This document shows positions 1 through 8,793 of a DNA stretch of 64,000 bases, piece after piece. Position numbers and translations under genes: made by a program. This DNA is from Hyphomicrobiales bacterium. GTDB lineage: Bacteria > Pseudomonadota > Alphaproteobacteria > Rhizobiales > Rhizobiaceae. The first letter of the stretch is position 1; every line of letters begins with the position of its first letter. The stretch lies in NCBI GenBank assembly GCA_900473045.1, contig UCKS01000007.1, positions 5,122 to 69,121 of the forward strand, in the 5' to 3' direction. The notes beneath the pieces were generated by a model that did no database searches, was not told where the DNA came from, and saw only the letters and a program-made list of their open reading frames with translations.

Positions 1-627
1 CCCGCCAGCTGGCGGGGCAGCCAAAGGCGTGCGGCGTCGTCGATGCGAGACGCCATCCTGCCAGCAATGTTACGCAATACTCTCAACGTCTAACCCTGTA
101 CGCTCGTTCTTTTCCGGACCCCGTCATGGCTCCGTCCTTTTATAAGCAAGTATTCATACATGACCGGAAACGGGCTTTTTGAACAATCGCTTTGCACATC
201 CGAATTTCGCACTGGCGGCTTAATGAAAGGATAAATGAAATTGCCACAAATCCCGCGAAAGGCCCTCAAAGTCCCATTCCGGGACAAATCGCCGGGGCTT
301 TGTCTTTTGTGGTTAATGGGGTGTAAGCGCTGGATTTCAGGTGGTTTTCGGCCTCGCATTAACCTCTGTGGCAAGTCCACCCAAGCATAAATCCCGCGTT
401 TGCTGCCCTGCCCGGTTCCGCCCTGCCTTGAACCTTAATGGCAACCGTTAAAATGCGATGCAAATGCCATTCAAAAGCCGATAATTCCAATTTTATGAAA
501 AGACAGTGCAAATGCCACCGGTTTTGGCAAAGGCATGTTCCGAATCCCGGCCTAAGGTGTGATGACAAGGCGCCAAGGGAGCGAATCCGGCAGAGACCGG
601 ACGCAGGTTTGAGTGCCTTACCAAAGG
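1..627. other. Non-coding stretch before the first gene
   Basis: I see no convincing protein gene here. The first 16 bases, CCCGCCAGCTGGCGGG, are a perfect palindrome and may be the tail of a terminator for a gene outside the window. The rest is less GC-rich than the flanking genes and includes several short stop-rich frames. Two TTAA motifs at about 435-451 recall a CtrA half-site pair, but the spacing is wrong for a classical site. It probably holds the promoter of the DUF5330 gene. Confidence 0.4.
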
Positions 628-1089
628 ATGGGCAAGACAATGTGGTTTCTGATCAAAGGAACATTCTGGTTTTCGCTGGTGCTGGTGCTGCTGCCGTTTC
701 TCGATCCGGCCAGCACCTCGACGCTGGAGCGCGGCCCGAAGGTCGATGTCGGCGATACGGTCTCGGCCGCAACCGAAGCCTTCGGCTATATCAGCGCCAT
801 CTGCGTCGAAAAACCGGATGTGTGCGTCAAGGGCACCGAAACATTCGTGGCGCTCGGCCACCGGGCCCGTGAAGGCGCCAAGATCGCCTATCAGTTTCTC
901 GACCAGCAATTTGCCGAACCAAGCGACGCCGTGACGACCGGAACGGTCGCTGCCGCCCCGCAGCCTGCCGTCGATGTCACCGCCGATGTCGCCACCGCCG
1001 AGCAGGCCGCCGCACAGCCCGAACCCATCTTCAACCGGATCCCCGTGCCGGAAAAGCGCATCGAGCCGAACGCATCGGTTGTTCGCTAA
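628..1089 (+). CDS. DUF5330 domain protein, single-pass membrane
   Basis: A 153-residue protein. The N-terminus (MGKTMWFLIKGTFWFSLVLV) is one hydrophobic segment at about residues 5-24. Next comes a region with two cysteines (ICVEKPDVCVKG), then an Ala/Pro/Thr-rich low-complexity tail. The layout matches the DUF5330 family of rhizobia, which has no known function. The start is either the ATG at 628, which directly follows AAAGG, or the ATG at 640 (MWFLIKG), which has better spacing to that AAAGG. Family members usually begin MWFLI, so 640 is a real alternative. Probably anchored in the inner membrane with the rest in the periplasm (inference). Confidence 0.8.
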   Translation: MGKTMWFLIKGTFWFSLVLVLLPFLDPASTSTLERGPKVDVGDTVSAATEAFGYISAICVEKPDVCVKGTETFVALGHRAREGAKIAYQFLDQQFAEPSDAVTTGTVAAAPQPAVDVTADVATAEQAAAQPEPIFNRIPVPEKRIEPNASVVR

Positions 1090-1165
1090 CGCTTGCCGGC
1101 TTGCTGCTTTCGACGTGATGTGGATCCAGCAGGCTGCCGAAAAACCCTGAAGATGATGATTTGAC

Positions 1166-1305
1166 GAGAGCGGCACCCCACTCTCCGTCATCCTCGCCCT
1201 TGTGGCGGGGATCCAGGGACCCGACGTTTGTCGGGTCAAAAGACTCTTTCAGCTCAAGGACTTGAGCTGACTGGATTCCTGTGACGAGCACAGGAATGTC
1301 GGAGG
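1166..1305. repeat. Dispersed intergenic palindromic repeat, copy 1
   Basis: It shares long blocks with 47710-47864, including GAGAGCGGC, CACTCTCCGTCATCCTC, CGTCGGGTCAAAAG, CTCTTTCAGC and CTGTGACGAGC. The 3' end forms a 9-bp hairpin, ATTCCTGTG (1275-1283) and CACAGGAAT (1289-1297), around the loop ACGAG. This resembles the mosaic palindromic repeats known between genes in rhizobia. It lies between two convergent genes and has no coding potential. Confidence 0.8.
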
Positions 1306-1373
1306 ATTTGGCAATCGCATAATTTCCAAAATGATCTACCAAATGCCAGGAGAATGACTTTATCAGCAGCCTG

Positions 1374-1988
1374 CTAGATCCTCTCGACCTTTTCCGTTCC
1401 GGTAAGAAATGAAGATCCGCCACCAACCGCAACAATGACGCTTAACCGGGTGCTGTTGTCGAGCGTGCGGGCAATCAGAAAACGCCTCAAGGCGAATAAC
1501 CCGATCATCGGCAACGCCACGGCGAAAGGCGCAGAACCTGTGTTGAACAAGGCCCACGGAACCGCGACTGCCGACGCTACCAACAATATAGCCGATTTTC
1601 TCCAGCGGTCCGCTTTGGAAAGGCCATCGACACCGATGAAGCCTCGACGGGAGGAAAGCGTCAAAGCGCATCCCACCACAAACACGGTAACCAGCACGCA
1701 GCGATAGGAATGGACAACCAGCGCATCGCTGAATTCACGCGCGCCGATGGCGAGGGATGCCATGATCAAAGGGGTGATGATCAGCAGGTGAACATTTATT
1801 CCCAGCATGAGCGGGTTGCCGGGAATGCGGAAACGGTAAAAACCGATAAGCTGGATGGCGGCCAACGCCGCGCCGGTCCAGCGGGCCAACTGCATGTCGA
1901 GGCCGGCGCGCCAGAGTGCCAGGAAAATGATGGAAGGCGCAGCCTCCAGAATATCGATCGCCCATTGCCGTTGCGGTGATGTTCTCAT
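1374..1988 (-). CDS. Uncharacterised integral membrane protein
   Basis: A 204-residue protein starting MRTSPQRQWAIDILEAAPSI; upstream extension is possible but low quality. It has several hydrophobic stretches: about residues 15-30, 38-70, 75-100 (LLIITPLIMASLAIGA), 105-120, and 145-185 (SAILLVASAVAVPWALF and following). I count five or six membrane spans. I recognise no family motif and infer no function. It is convergent with the DUF5330 gene and divergent from sufE, with about 220 bases between the two starts. Confidence 0.65.
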   Translation of the reverse strand: MRTSPQRQWAIDILEAAPSIIFLALWRAGLDMQLARWTGAALAAIQLIGFYRFRIPGNPLMLGINVHLLIITPLIMASLAIGAREFSDALVVHSYRCVLVTVFVVGCALTLSSRRGFIGVDGLSKADRWRKSAILLVASAVAVPWALFNTGSAPFAVALPMIGLFALRRFLIARTLDNSTRLSVIVAVGGGSSFLTGTEKVERI

Positions 1989-2206
1989 GTGTGTTCCCGA
2001 AAGCAGAACCGGACGAGACGCGGTTGACGGCCAGCCGCCAGTTGGCAGGCTATCGATACATCTTCCCGTCAGAATTGCAGATTGGCGCGATTGCGACAAC
2101 AGCGTATTTTCGAGCGGCATCCCGTATCGTGAAATCACGTTGTGCACCCCCACGGACTGATCGAAATCCGCTTCACACTTTCGAGCATCGCGCCTATATC
2201 AACGGC

Positions 2207-2653
2207 ATGGACCAGACAAACACATCGCCGATCACCCCGCTTGCCGAGATCATCGACAATTGCGCCTATCTCGACGATTGGCAGGACCGGATGAGCTATG
2301 TCATCGAACTCGGCCGCAAGCTGCCGGAGATGCCGGACGAGAAGCGCACATCCGACAACAAGGTGCAGGGCTGCGCCAGCCAGGTCTGGCTGGTCACCCA
2401 CGCCAGCCCAGCGGCAAGCGACCCGATCCTGACCTTCGAGGGCGAATCGGATGCGCATATCGTGCGTGGTCTTGTCGCCATCGTGCTGTCGATCTTTTCC
2501 GGGCAGCATGCCTCCGATATCGTCAAGACCGATGCCATCGACCTGTTCGGCCGCATGGGGCTGATCGAATACCTGACGGCGCAGCGCGCCAACGGCCTGC
2601 GTTCGATGATCAAGCGCATCAAGGACGAGGCCGCCCGCCAGCTGATCGCCTGA
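2207..2653 (+). CDS. sufE: SufE family sulfur acceptor protein
   Basis: A 148-residue protein matching the length and core of SufE. SufE takes persulfide sulfur from the cysteine desulfurase SufS and passes it to the SufBCD scaffold for iron-sulfur cluster assembly in the cytoplasm. The active-site cysteine is Cys56 in NKVQGCASQVWLV, the family signature. Downstream landmarks include the motif around LVAIVLSIFSG and a Gly-Leu-Ile-Glu-Tyr-Leu segment before the C-terminal helix (RSMIKRIKDEA). The ATG at 2207 gives the family-typical N-terminus. It stands alone, away from a suf operon, as is common in rhizobia, and its stop lies one base from the stop of the convergent DUF6456 gene. Confidence 0.93.
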   Translation: MDQTNTSPITPLAEIIDNCAYLDDWQDRMSYVIELGRKLPEMPDEKRTSDNKVQGCASQVWLVTHASPAASDPILTFEGESDAHIVRGLVAIVLSIFSGQHASDIVKTDAIDLFGRMGLIEYLTAQRANGLRSMIKRIKDEAARQLIA

Positions 2654-2654
2654 C

Positions 2655-3491
2655 CTACCAGTCGGCCGCGTCCGGCCGGTAGCCCTCAGCGCCCCAGGCA
2701 TGGTTCCTCCTTGGGGCCGCCCGTGGCGGCGCATAATGGCGTGCGAGCGCCATCAGCGCCGTGCGCAGCATCAGCTTGGCCGAACGTGCCGGCCATTGCC
2801 GCTCACGCTCGACGATTTCGAGCCCCTTCTGGAAGCAGCAGACATCCAGCGCCACGCCGCAGAGTTCCGGCCCGATCGCCTCCATCGCCTTTCCGACGCG
2901 AAACCGCGCCGACATGGCCGAATCGCTGATATCCGCAGCACCGCCTGTGCCGCCTTTGGTCTTCGTCGATAAGCGTGGCTCGTAAGACATGGTCAGTCGT
3001 GGCTGCAGATGCGCCCGGGTGAAATCGGCATTCAGCCTCTCGCCTGCTGCGATCGCGTCCGGCGGCAGGAAAGGCTGGCCGGATTTCTCCTTCAGGCGCG
3101 CGGCCGCGCCGAGCGGCGATTCCAGATGATTGACCCGAACCGCCTGACGCCCCCCCTCGACGGCAACGGTGGCGGTTTCGATGTCGCGGTGCTGCTCCTG
3201 ATAGGCCTCCGGCGAGCCGACAAGGGCACGACGCAGGAAAGGCAGCGCCTCTGCCGTTGCCCGGACGATATTGCCCTCCAGAGTGACCAGCCCGAAGGAA
3301 CGGGCCTGAGCGACCGTCGCCCCAGCAACCGGGCGCGGCGGCTTGCCCGCCTGCTGGTCCTTGCCGTGGAAAACGAGCATCATGTCCGCGTCGCCCGGCT
3401 CCAGCCGGACCGGAGCATGGGTCATGACAGAGCGGACAAAGCGAACAAGATCCTTTGGCGCGGTGCGGGTGCCGGTTGTCGCCTCATGCAT
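2655..3491 (-). CDS. DUF6456 domain protein, possible regulator
   Basis: A 278-residue protein starting MHEATTGTRTAPKDLVRFVR. The C-terminal half (about residues 140-250) carries the DUF6456-type segment: ESPLGAAARL, then AGERLNADFTRAHLQPRLT, and later VCCFQKGLEIVERERQWPARS. The N-terminal part (VRFVRSVM, then AQARSFGLVTLEGN and TAEALPFLRRAL) reads like a winged-helix fold, so DNA binding is plausible. The start codon overlaps the last 8 bases of the upstream DnaA-like gene, so the two are co-translated and probably work together. The family's role is not established. Confidence 0.8.
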   Translation of the reverse strand: MHEATTGTRTAPKDLVRFVRSVMTHAPVRLEPGDADMMLVFHGKDQQAGKPPRPVAGATVAQARSFGLVTLEGNIVRATAEALPFLRRALVGSPEAYQEQHRDIETATVAVEGGRQAVRVNHLESPLGAAARLKEKSGQPFLPPDAIAAGERLNADFTRAHLQPRLTMSYEPRLSTKTKGGTGGAADISDSAMSARFRVGKAMEAIGPELCGVALDVCCFQKGLEIVERERQWPARSAKLMLRTALMALARHYAPPRAAPRRNHAWGAEGYRPDAADW

Positions 3492-3948
3492 GATCCCGCC
3501 CTCCCGGCGCACCGAAGAAGCAGGTGACGACGCGCTCCAGCGCGGCGATGAAATCGTCGAAAGCCTGATCGTCGCGCCGATCCTCGACGACATTGCAGGC
3601 ATGGCTGACGGTGGTGCGGTCACGCCCGAAGGAATAGCCGATATCGGTCAGCGAAATCTGCAGCACGACATGGCAGACATACATGGAAATCTGCCGGACA
3701 TGGCAGCTGGTGCGGCGGCGATCGCGCCTGAGCGGCACACGTTCTCCCACCAGCATGACCATCTCCGCCGTTACCTGGCGCACAAGACGGCATCGGAGAT
3801 GGGCGGCAACGGACAGCACCGGCCCCCAGGGATCGGCCAGCGTTCCGGAGCCGGGCGGCAGGATGGCCTGCTGGACCACGCGCGCTCTCGGCACAGGTGA
3901 GAAGTGTTTTGGAGACGGAGGCCGATGAAGAAAATTGCTGAGGTGCAT
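3484..3948 (-). CDS. DnaA domain IV-like helix-turn-helix protein
   Basis: A 154-residue protein with no AAA+ ATPase module. The C-terminal part reads ISLTDIGYSFGRDRTTVSHA, the DnaA domain IV signature (compare GRDHTTVxHA), which binds DnaA boxes in the replication initiator. The N-terminal ~50 residues are basic and low in recognisable motifs. It starts the two-gene unit with the DUF6456 gene. Such stand-alone domain IV proteins occur in rhizobia and are usually annotated only as helix-turn-helix proteins. It could bind DnaA-box-like sites as a regulator or competitor of DnaA (inference). Confidence 0.8.
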   Translation of the reverse strand: MHLSNFLHRPPSPKHFSPVPRARVVQQAILPPGSGTLADPWGPVLSVAAHLRCRLVRQVTAEMVMLVGERVPLRRDRRRTSCHVRQISMYVCHVVLQISLTDIGYSFGRDRTTVSHACNVVEDRRDDQAFDDFIAALERVVTCFFGAPGGRDHA

Positions 3949-4117
3949 GGTTGACTCCCTTGATAGGAATTAATTCATACACCCTAGTGCGACTGCGGGG
4001 ACGAATGGAAGCACGCCACCACAACCACCCGTTGTTTTTCCATCATTTTCAGGGATTTTGCAAAAAATAATAGGTATATTTTCCTCGTTGCCGATTCCTT
4101 GTATTGCCAATGCATAC

Positions 4118-4151
4118 AAAAAAAGCCGGCCTGTGGGAGTCAGGCCGGCTT
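4118..4151 (-). terminator. Intrinsic terminator of mucR
   Basis: An 11-bp perfect stem, AAGCCGGCCTG (4123-4133) and CAGGCCGGCTT (4141-4151), with a 7-base loop. On the minus strand it is followed by a run of seven T (4118-4124), directly after the mucR stop. Confidence 0.9.
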
Positions 4152-4180
4152 GGAAGTCTGATTGCAAATATCCGCTTGGC

Positions 4181-4612
4181 TTACTTGACGCGGCGCTTGC
4201 GGCGCTGGCCGAGGCCCATTTCCTTGGCGAGGCGCGAACGCGCTTCGGCATAGGCCGGTGCGACCATCGGATAGTCCGACGGCAGATCCCACTTCTCGCG
4301 GTACTCTTCCGGCGACAGCGTGTGATGGGTCATCAGGTGGCGCTTCAGCGACTTGAACGTGCCGCCGCACTCCAAACAGGTGATCTGGTCGTCCTGAACC
4401 GACTTGCGCACCGAAACGGCAGGCTTCGGCTTTTCGATCACAACCGCGACCGGTGCCGGGCTGCTCGTGTTGTTCAGCGCAGCATGCACATCACCGATCA
4501 GCGTCGACAGCTCGGCGACCGGCACGACATGATTGCTGACATAGGCAGCGACGATCTCGGCGGTCAATTCAACCAGCAGATCATGGCCCGAGCCAAGCGG
4601 TAAATCCGTCAT
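4181..4612 (-). CDS. mucR: MucR/Ros family zinc-finger transcriptional regulator
   Basis: A 143-residue protein. It has the single Ros-type C2H2 finger with Cys79 and Cys82 ([19 protein letters not shown]) and His92, His96 and His97, followed by the conserved [19 protein letters not shown] block and a basic tail (QRRKRRVK). The N-terminal half forms the oligomerisation region typical of MucR. The family acts as a nucleoid-type regulator of exopolysaccharide, motility and symbiosis or virulence genes and usually represses itself. AGGAG seven bases before the ATG supports the start. It is flanked by a strong terminator and a long AT-rich upstream region, suitable for MucR binding to T-A steps. 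Confidence 0.96.
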   Translation of the reverse strand: MTDLPLGSGHDLLVELTAEIVAAYVSNHVVPVAELSTLIGDVHAALNNTSSPAPVAVVIEKPKPAVSVRKSVQDDQITCLECGGTFKSLKRHLMTHHTLSPEEYREKWDLPSDYPMVAPAYAEARSRLAKEMGLGQRRKRRVK

Positions 4613-5222
4613 TTTTTCTTTCTCCTATCGGAATCACTTCAAACGTGGCCGCGACGGGTTTATCGCGGACACAACGAACTCATCTTGAGAAAGTGCCCGA
4701 CTATCACATTCCCCGCCGGGCCAGATGCGCTTTGCTCCTGACAGCGACAGAAAACCACGACAACCGCATAATACTCCTAATTCCCAGGGATTGGAATCCG
4801 TTACCAAAGCGCCGGGACAACCCTGCGCCTCAAAGCAACGATCAATAGTCACAACCCATGCTGGAATTTCAGAATGAAGTAATACGGAAATGGACACTTT
4901 GCCTTTACTCGATTAACATCGATCGGGCAAAAGTCCAATCATAATTTATGCGAGATTTAGCCTATTGATCTTTAAAGGCGGCGCATAGCAGCGAGCAATC
5001 GGAAACATTACGATACATTTTGCCGCAGAGCCTGCGCCCTTTACCAAGTAATCGATATTTTACTTGGCATTAACCACACTGTTTCCAGCAATACCAAGAG
5101 CCAGCGCCCGGACATTCTAGTGAAACCAAAGTGGCCGACGCAATTAAGCCGGTGGCGCCTGATTGGGAATCGCGCGATCGCATGCATCGCGGCAGAATGC
5201 GTTCGATTAAAGGCACAGTGCC
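4613..5222. promoter_or_regulatory. Long intergenic region upstream of mucR
   Basis: About 610 bases without a credible gene. The part at 4880-5110 is clearly AT-richer than the surroundings, as expected for MucR autoregulation. An 8-bp inverted repeat CCAAGTAA (5044-5051) and TTACTTGG (5060-5067) flanks an 8-base loop; its role is unknown, and it may be an operator or a weak terminator. I could not fix a mucR promoter by eye. Confidence 0.45.
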
Positions 5223-5585
5223 TCAGAGGCCATGGGATTTCTGTGGAGACTGCGGCAGCTGGTCGGTCACCGACAGATTGGTCAGCCTGTACCCGGCCTG
5301 ATGGGCAGCCTTGGCGAGCAGGTGGGCCGAGAGCGGTGCAGTCAGCACGAAAAAGGCAAAACCGGCAAGGGCGCGCAGAAGGATGGCGATGTCCATCGCG
5401 TGGATACCGGCGGCAAGCAGCAGCAGGCCGGAGCCGATCGTACCAGCCTTGGAGGCCGCGTGCATGCGTGTATAGAGATCGGGAAAGCGCAGCACCCCAA
5501 GGGCCGCCAGCAGGCTGAACAGCGAGCCGATGACCAGCAGCGCGCTGACCGCGAGCGCGGTCACCATATTGGGATCACTTGCCAT
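5223..5585 (-). CDS. mrpG: Mrp cation/proton antiporter subunit G
   Basis: A 120-residue membrane protein with three hydrophobic segments and the MnhG/PhaG signature ([21 protein letters not shown], continuing through a GTIGSGLLL helix). It is the last subunit of the multi-subunit Mrp antiporter, which exports Na+ or K+ in exchange for protons and supports alkali and salt tolerance. Its start shares one base with the stop of mrpF (TAATG-type junction), so translation is coupled. Confidence 0.93.
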   Translation of the reverse strand: MASDPNMVTALAVSALLVIGSLFSLLAALGVLRFPDLYTRMHAASKAGTIGSGLLLLAAGIHAMDIAILLRALAGFAFFVLTAPLSAHLLAKAAHQAGYRLTNLSVTDQLPQSPQKSHGL

Positions 5586-5962
5586 TACCGGGTTCCCTTC
5601 TTATTGCGGCGCTCCGGCTTGCCACGCCTGGCCTTTTGCCCTGCTGTCATCGGGCGCCCGTCTGCCCCCTTGTCCTTTTCCGGCGACAGTCCGCGCGCCA
5701 GAATGAAGCGGGCAAAGGCGACGGTTGCCAGGAAGCCGACGAGGCTGAGCGCAATGGCGATGTCGATATAGAGGTTGAAGCCGCTCTTGATGGCAAGGAC
5801 GGCGATCAGGCCGATGGCAATTGCCACCAGCATGTCGAGGCCGAGCACCCGGTCGGGCAGTGTCGGCCCGCGCAGGATCCGAACCACCGTCAGCAGCAGG
5901 CCGAGCGACAGCGCAGCCAGCGCGAAATAGACAGACGAGGACAGGATGACAGAGGCGCTCAT
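5585..5962 (-). CDS. mrpF: Mrp cation/proton antiporter subunit F
   Basis: A 125-residue protein with three membrane segments. The MnhF/PhaF core is visible ([18 protein letters not shown]), with the acidic residue of the conserved DRVLGLD motif, and it ends in a long basic cytoplasmic tail. The MSASV start overlaps the mrpE stop by 4 bases (ATGA). The C-terminal ~35 residues are unusually rich in Lys/Arg/Gly, longer than I expect for the family. Confidence 0.93.
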   Translation of the reverse strand: MSASVILSSSVYFALAALSLGLLLTVVRILRGPTLPDRVLGLDMLVAIAIGLIAVLAIKSGFNLYIDIAIALSLVGFLATVAFARFILARGLSPEKDKGADGRPMTAGQKARRGKPERRNKKGTR

Positions 5963-6435
5963 AGCGGAAAGGCCTCCCGGATGCGGCGCTCGAAGCCGTT
6001 GGAAATTGCCCGTTTCTCGGCCGCAGGATCGTGGCAATCGAGCGCGTGGACATACAACGTCTTGCGGTCGTCGGACACGTCGACCGACAGCGTGCCCGGC
6101 GTCAGCGTAATCAGGTTGGCCAGGAGGGTGATTTCGAAATCCCGGGTCAGCGACAGCGGGAAGGCAAAGATGCCCGGCCGCAGCCGCATGTTGGGCCGAA
6201 CCACCAGGATCGCCACCTTGATGGCCGACAGTGACAGTTCCTTGAAGAACAGCGCGACAAGCAACAGCAGTTTAACGGGGCGGACACGGTGGCGTGCCAC
6301 GGCAAACTGTTCGCGCACCAGCCAGATCGACAACGCGCCAACCGCGAAGCCAAGCAGCAGGTTGTGCATGGTGAAACTGCCGGACACGGCCGCCCAGGTC
6401 AGCATCAGCAGCAGATTGACGGCAAGGAATGTCAT
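5959..6435 (-). CDS. mrpE: Mrp cation/proton antiporter subunit E
   Basis: A 158-residue MnhE/PhaE family protein. The N-terminus is a pair of hydrophobic helices ([20 protein letters not shown]), followed by the family block around [19 protein letters not shown] and [16 protein letters not shown]. The soluble C-terminal domain carries [20 protein letters not shown]. The start lies in the ATGA overlap with the mrpD stop. MrpE is needed for full assembly and activity of the complex. Confidence 0.93.
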   Translation of the reverse strand: MTFLAVNLLLMLTWAAVSGSFTMHNLLLGFAVGALSIWLVREQFAVARHRVRPVKLLLLVALFFKELSLSAIKVAILVVRPNMRLRPGIFAFPLSLTRDFEITLLANLITLTPGTLSVDVSDDRKTLYVHALDCHDPAAEKRAISNGFERRIREAFPL

Positions 6436-7991
6436 GGTGCACCTCCCGCCGGGAAAACGGAGTTGAGATAGGCGGATGGCTCGTTGAGCGTCGCTGCGGC
6501 CTGCTGAGCGAGGTTCAGCAGGGTTTCGGGAAACAGCCCGATGAGAACGCTTGATACCGTCAGGACGAGGATCGGCAAAAGGGCGGTGATCGCCAGCGGC
6601 TGCGGCACTGCCGCCGTCTGGGCGGGCGCCGGGCGCCAATAGGCGAGCAGGAAGACGCGGCCGGTGGCAATCATGGTGAGAAAACCGGACAACAGCAGGA
6701 TGCCGGCCAGCCAGGAAACGCCACCATCGATGGCGGCCTTGACCAGCATGACCTTCGGCCAGAAGCCGGAAAACGGCGGCAGGCCGGACACCGCGAAGAA
6801 CAGCATCAGCGACAACGCCGTGAACAGCAGGTGGTGGCGATAGAGCCCGCCGCTCACAGTGAGCGAAAACCCACCACTCAACCGGGCGGCTAGACCGGCC
6901 GCCAGATAGAGCGCCGTCATCACCAGCATCGAATGAACCGCGTAGAAGATCACTCCGCCGATCGCCTCCGGGCTACCGATGGCGATACCGGCGAGCATGG
7001 CGCCGATGCCGGAAATGACGAGATAACCGAGCAGGCGGCGGGTATCGCTTTGCGCCAGCGCGCCGAGTGATCCGGTCAGCATCGTCAGCGCCGCGACGAT
7101 GGCCAGGACGAAGCTGAGCTGTTCACGTTCGGCCGGAAACAGCATGACGCCGATGCGGATCAGGGCATAGATGCCGACCTTGGTCAGCAGGCCGGCAAAC
7201 AGCGCCGACACGACAATGCGCGGCGTGTGATAGGAGGCAGGCAACCAGAAATTCACCGGGAAAGCCGCCGCCTTCATTGCGAAGGCGAGCGTGTAGAGCG
7301 CCGTCAGTGTCACCAGCGGCGCCGTCATCTGCAGGCCGGGCGCCTTGGCCGCGATATCGGCCATGTTGAGCGTGCCGAAGATGCCATAGAGATAGCCGGT
7401 GGTGATCAGGAACAGCGTGGTGGCGACCAGATTGAGAAACCCGTATTTCACCGCGCCGTCGATCTGCTCACGTTCTGAGCCCAGCACCAGAAGGCCGAAG
7501 GACGAAATCAGCAGCACCTCGAACCAGACGTAGAGATTGAAGACGTCGCCGGTCAGAAACGCGCCACTGACGCCGGCCATGAGCAGCATCAGGAAGGGAT
7601 AGAAGCCATAGCGTCTGCCGCTGGCATTGATGTCATCGATGGCGGCGACCGCGCCAATCAGCGCCACCACGGCTGATGTCAGCGCAAACAGGGCGCCGGT
7701 GAGATCGACCGTGAACGCGATGCCGAACGGCGGCAGCCAGCGGCCCATCACCATCGTCACCGGTCCATTTTGGGCGACATGCCAGAGAAGCGCCGCATCG
7801 AGCCCGACGAGAACTGCAAGCGCTGCCACGGCGACCAGCGGCTGGGCGACACTTTTGTGGCGGATCATCAGCAGGACGGCGCCGACGGCAAGGCACCAGG
7901 CGACCGGCAGGATCACCAGCCAGTCGAGCGCCGCCACCGGTTGAAGAACCAGGGCTGCGGAGAGATCGGCGGGAGAGGAGGAAACGGCCAT
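6432..7991 (-). CDS. mrpD: Mrp cation/proton antiporter subunit D
   Basis: A 519-residue polytopic protein homologous to the NuoL/M/N proton-channel subunits of complex I. It has about 14 membrane segments. Key family stretches include DLTGALFALTSAVVALIG, LTGDVFNLYVWFEVLLISSF with the essential Glu of the WFE motif, and AFAMKAAAFPVNFWLPASYH with the channel Lys. With MrpA it forms the proton/cation path. It begins 5 bases after the mrpC stop and overlaps mrpE by 4 bases. Confidence 0.95.
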   Translation of the reverse strand: MAVSSSPADLSAALVLQPVAALDWLVILPVAWCLAVGAVLLMIRHKSVAQPLVAVAALAVLVGLDAALLWHVAQNGPVTMVMGRWLPPFGIAFTVDLTGALFALTSAVVALIGAVAAIDDINASGRRYGFYPFLMLLMAGVSGAFLTGDVFNLYVWFEVLLISSFGLLVLGSEREQIDGAVKYGFLNLVATTLFLITTGYLYGIFGTLNMADIAAKAPGLQMTAPLVTLTALYTLAFAMKAAAFPVNFWLPASYHTPRIVVSALFAGLLTKVGIYALIRIGVMLFPAEREQLSFVLAIVAALTMLTGSLGALAQSDTRRLLGYLVISGIGAMLAGIAIGSPEAIGGVIFYAVHSMLVMTALYLAAGLAARLSGGFSLTVSGGLYRHHLLFTALSLMLFFAVSGLPPFSGFWPKVMLVKAAIDGGVSWLAGILLLSGFLTMIATGRVFLLAYWRPAPAQTAAVPQPLAITALLPILVLTVSSVLIGLFPETLLNLAQQAAATLNEPSAYLNSVFPAGGAP

Positions 7992-7996
7992 ATCTG

Positions 7997-8374
7997 TCAG
8001 TATCCAAGCGGCGGCGGCTGGACGCCGTCCGGCTCGGCCACGCGCATAGCATCGGTGTTGTCCGTTCCCAGAACGCTATAGGCGCGCCAGGACAGCACCA
8101 GAAGGAAGGCGAAGAACGAAAATGAAATGACGATTGCCGTCAGGATCAGCGCCTGCGGTAAAGGATTGGCGGTCGCGCCAGCCGGGACATCCAGCCCCGC
8201 CCCGATGACCGGCGGCACCTCGCGCATGATGCGGCCGCTGGTGAAGATCAACAGGTTGACCGCATTGCCGAGGATGGCGACACCGAGCAGCATGCGGATG
8301 ATGTATTTCGACAACAGCAGGTAGACGGCGACAGTGAGGAAAATGCCGGTCAGAACGGCGAGAACGGGTTCCAT
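7997..8374 (-). CDS. mrpC: Mrp cation/proton antiporter subunit C
   Basis: A 125-residue, three-helix protein homologous to NuoK. The family motif LLGVAILGNAVNLLIFTSG is clear, followed by the PPVI loop and a third helix (ALILTAIVISFSFFAFLLVL). I chose the ATG at 8374 (MEPVL); it overlaps the mrpB stop in an ATGA junction. A TTG one codon upstream is less likely. Confidence 0.94.
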   Translation of the reverse strand: MEPVLAVLTGIFLTVAVYLLLSKYIIRMLLGVAILGNAVNLLIFTSGRIMREVPPVIGAGLDVPAGATANPLPQALILTAIVISFSFFAFLLVLSWRAYSVLGTDNTDAMRVAEPDGVQPPPLGY

Positions 8375-8793
8375 CAATCTTCCCCCCTTTCCTCAAGTGA
8401 CAGGGCGATTGAGGTGACCGCGCCGACCACGACCAGATAGACGCCGATATCGAAGGTCATCACGCTCGACAGCGGGATCTCTTCGCCGAGTATCACCGGA
8501 TAAACCCAGAGCCCGGTCATGAAGGGTACGTGGAAGAGCATCGACAGCAGGCCGGACAGCGTTGCCAGCAACAGCCCGGCACCGGCGATCGACAGCGGGT
8601 GAAAGACGATGGCCCGCCGCACCGTCTCGACGCCGAAGGCAATGCCGTAGATCGACAGCGCGGCAACGGCGATCAGGCCGCCGATAAAACCGCCGCCCGG
8701 CTCGTTATGGCCGCGCAACAGCACGAAGATCGAAAACAGCACCATCACGCTGACGATGACCGGGGCGATGGTGCGGAAGATCAGCGACTTCAT
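8374..8793 (-). CDS. mrpB: Mrp cation/proton antiporter subunit B
   Basis: A 139-residue MnhB domain protein with four membrane segments. It shows the conserved [15 protein letters not shown] motif at about residues 27-41 and [13 protein letters not shown] near the C-terminus. In the other rhizobial type (PhaAB) this domain is fused to subunit A; here it is a separate gene, overlapping mrpA by 4 bases. Confidence 0.94.
   Translation of the reverse strand: MKSLIFRTIAPVIVSVMVLFSIFVLLRGHNEPGGGFIGGLIAVAALSIYGIAFGVETVRRAIVFHPLSIAGAGLLLATLSGLLSMLFHVPFMTGLWVYPVILGEEIPLSSVMTFDIGVYLVVVGAVTSIALSLEERGED

Noticed and set aside
435-451. TTAA-N9-TTAA as a CtrA cell-cycle binding site
   Set aside because: The classical spacing is seven bases; this is nine, and no cell-cycle gene follows.
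4634-4897. Small frames in the mucR upstream region
   Set aside because: No ribosome site, no plausible composition, and the region is AT-rich regulatory sequence.
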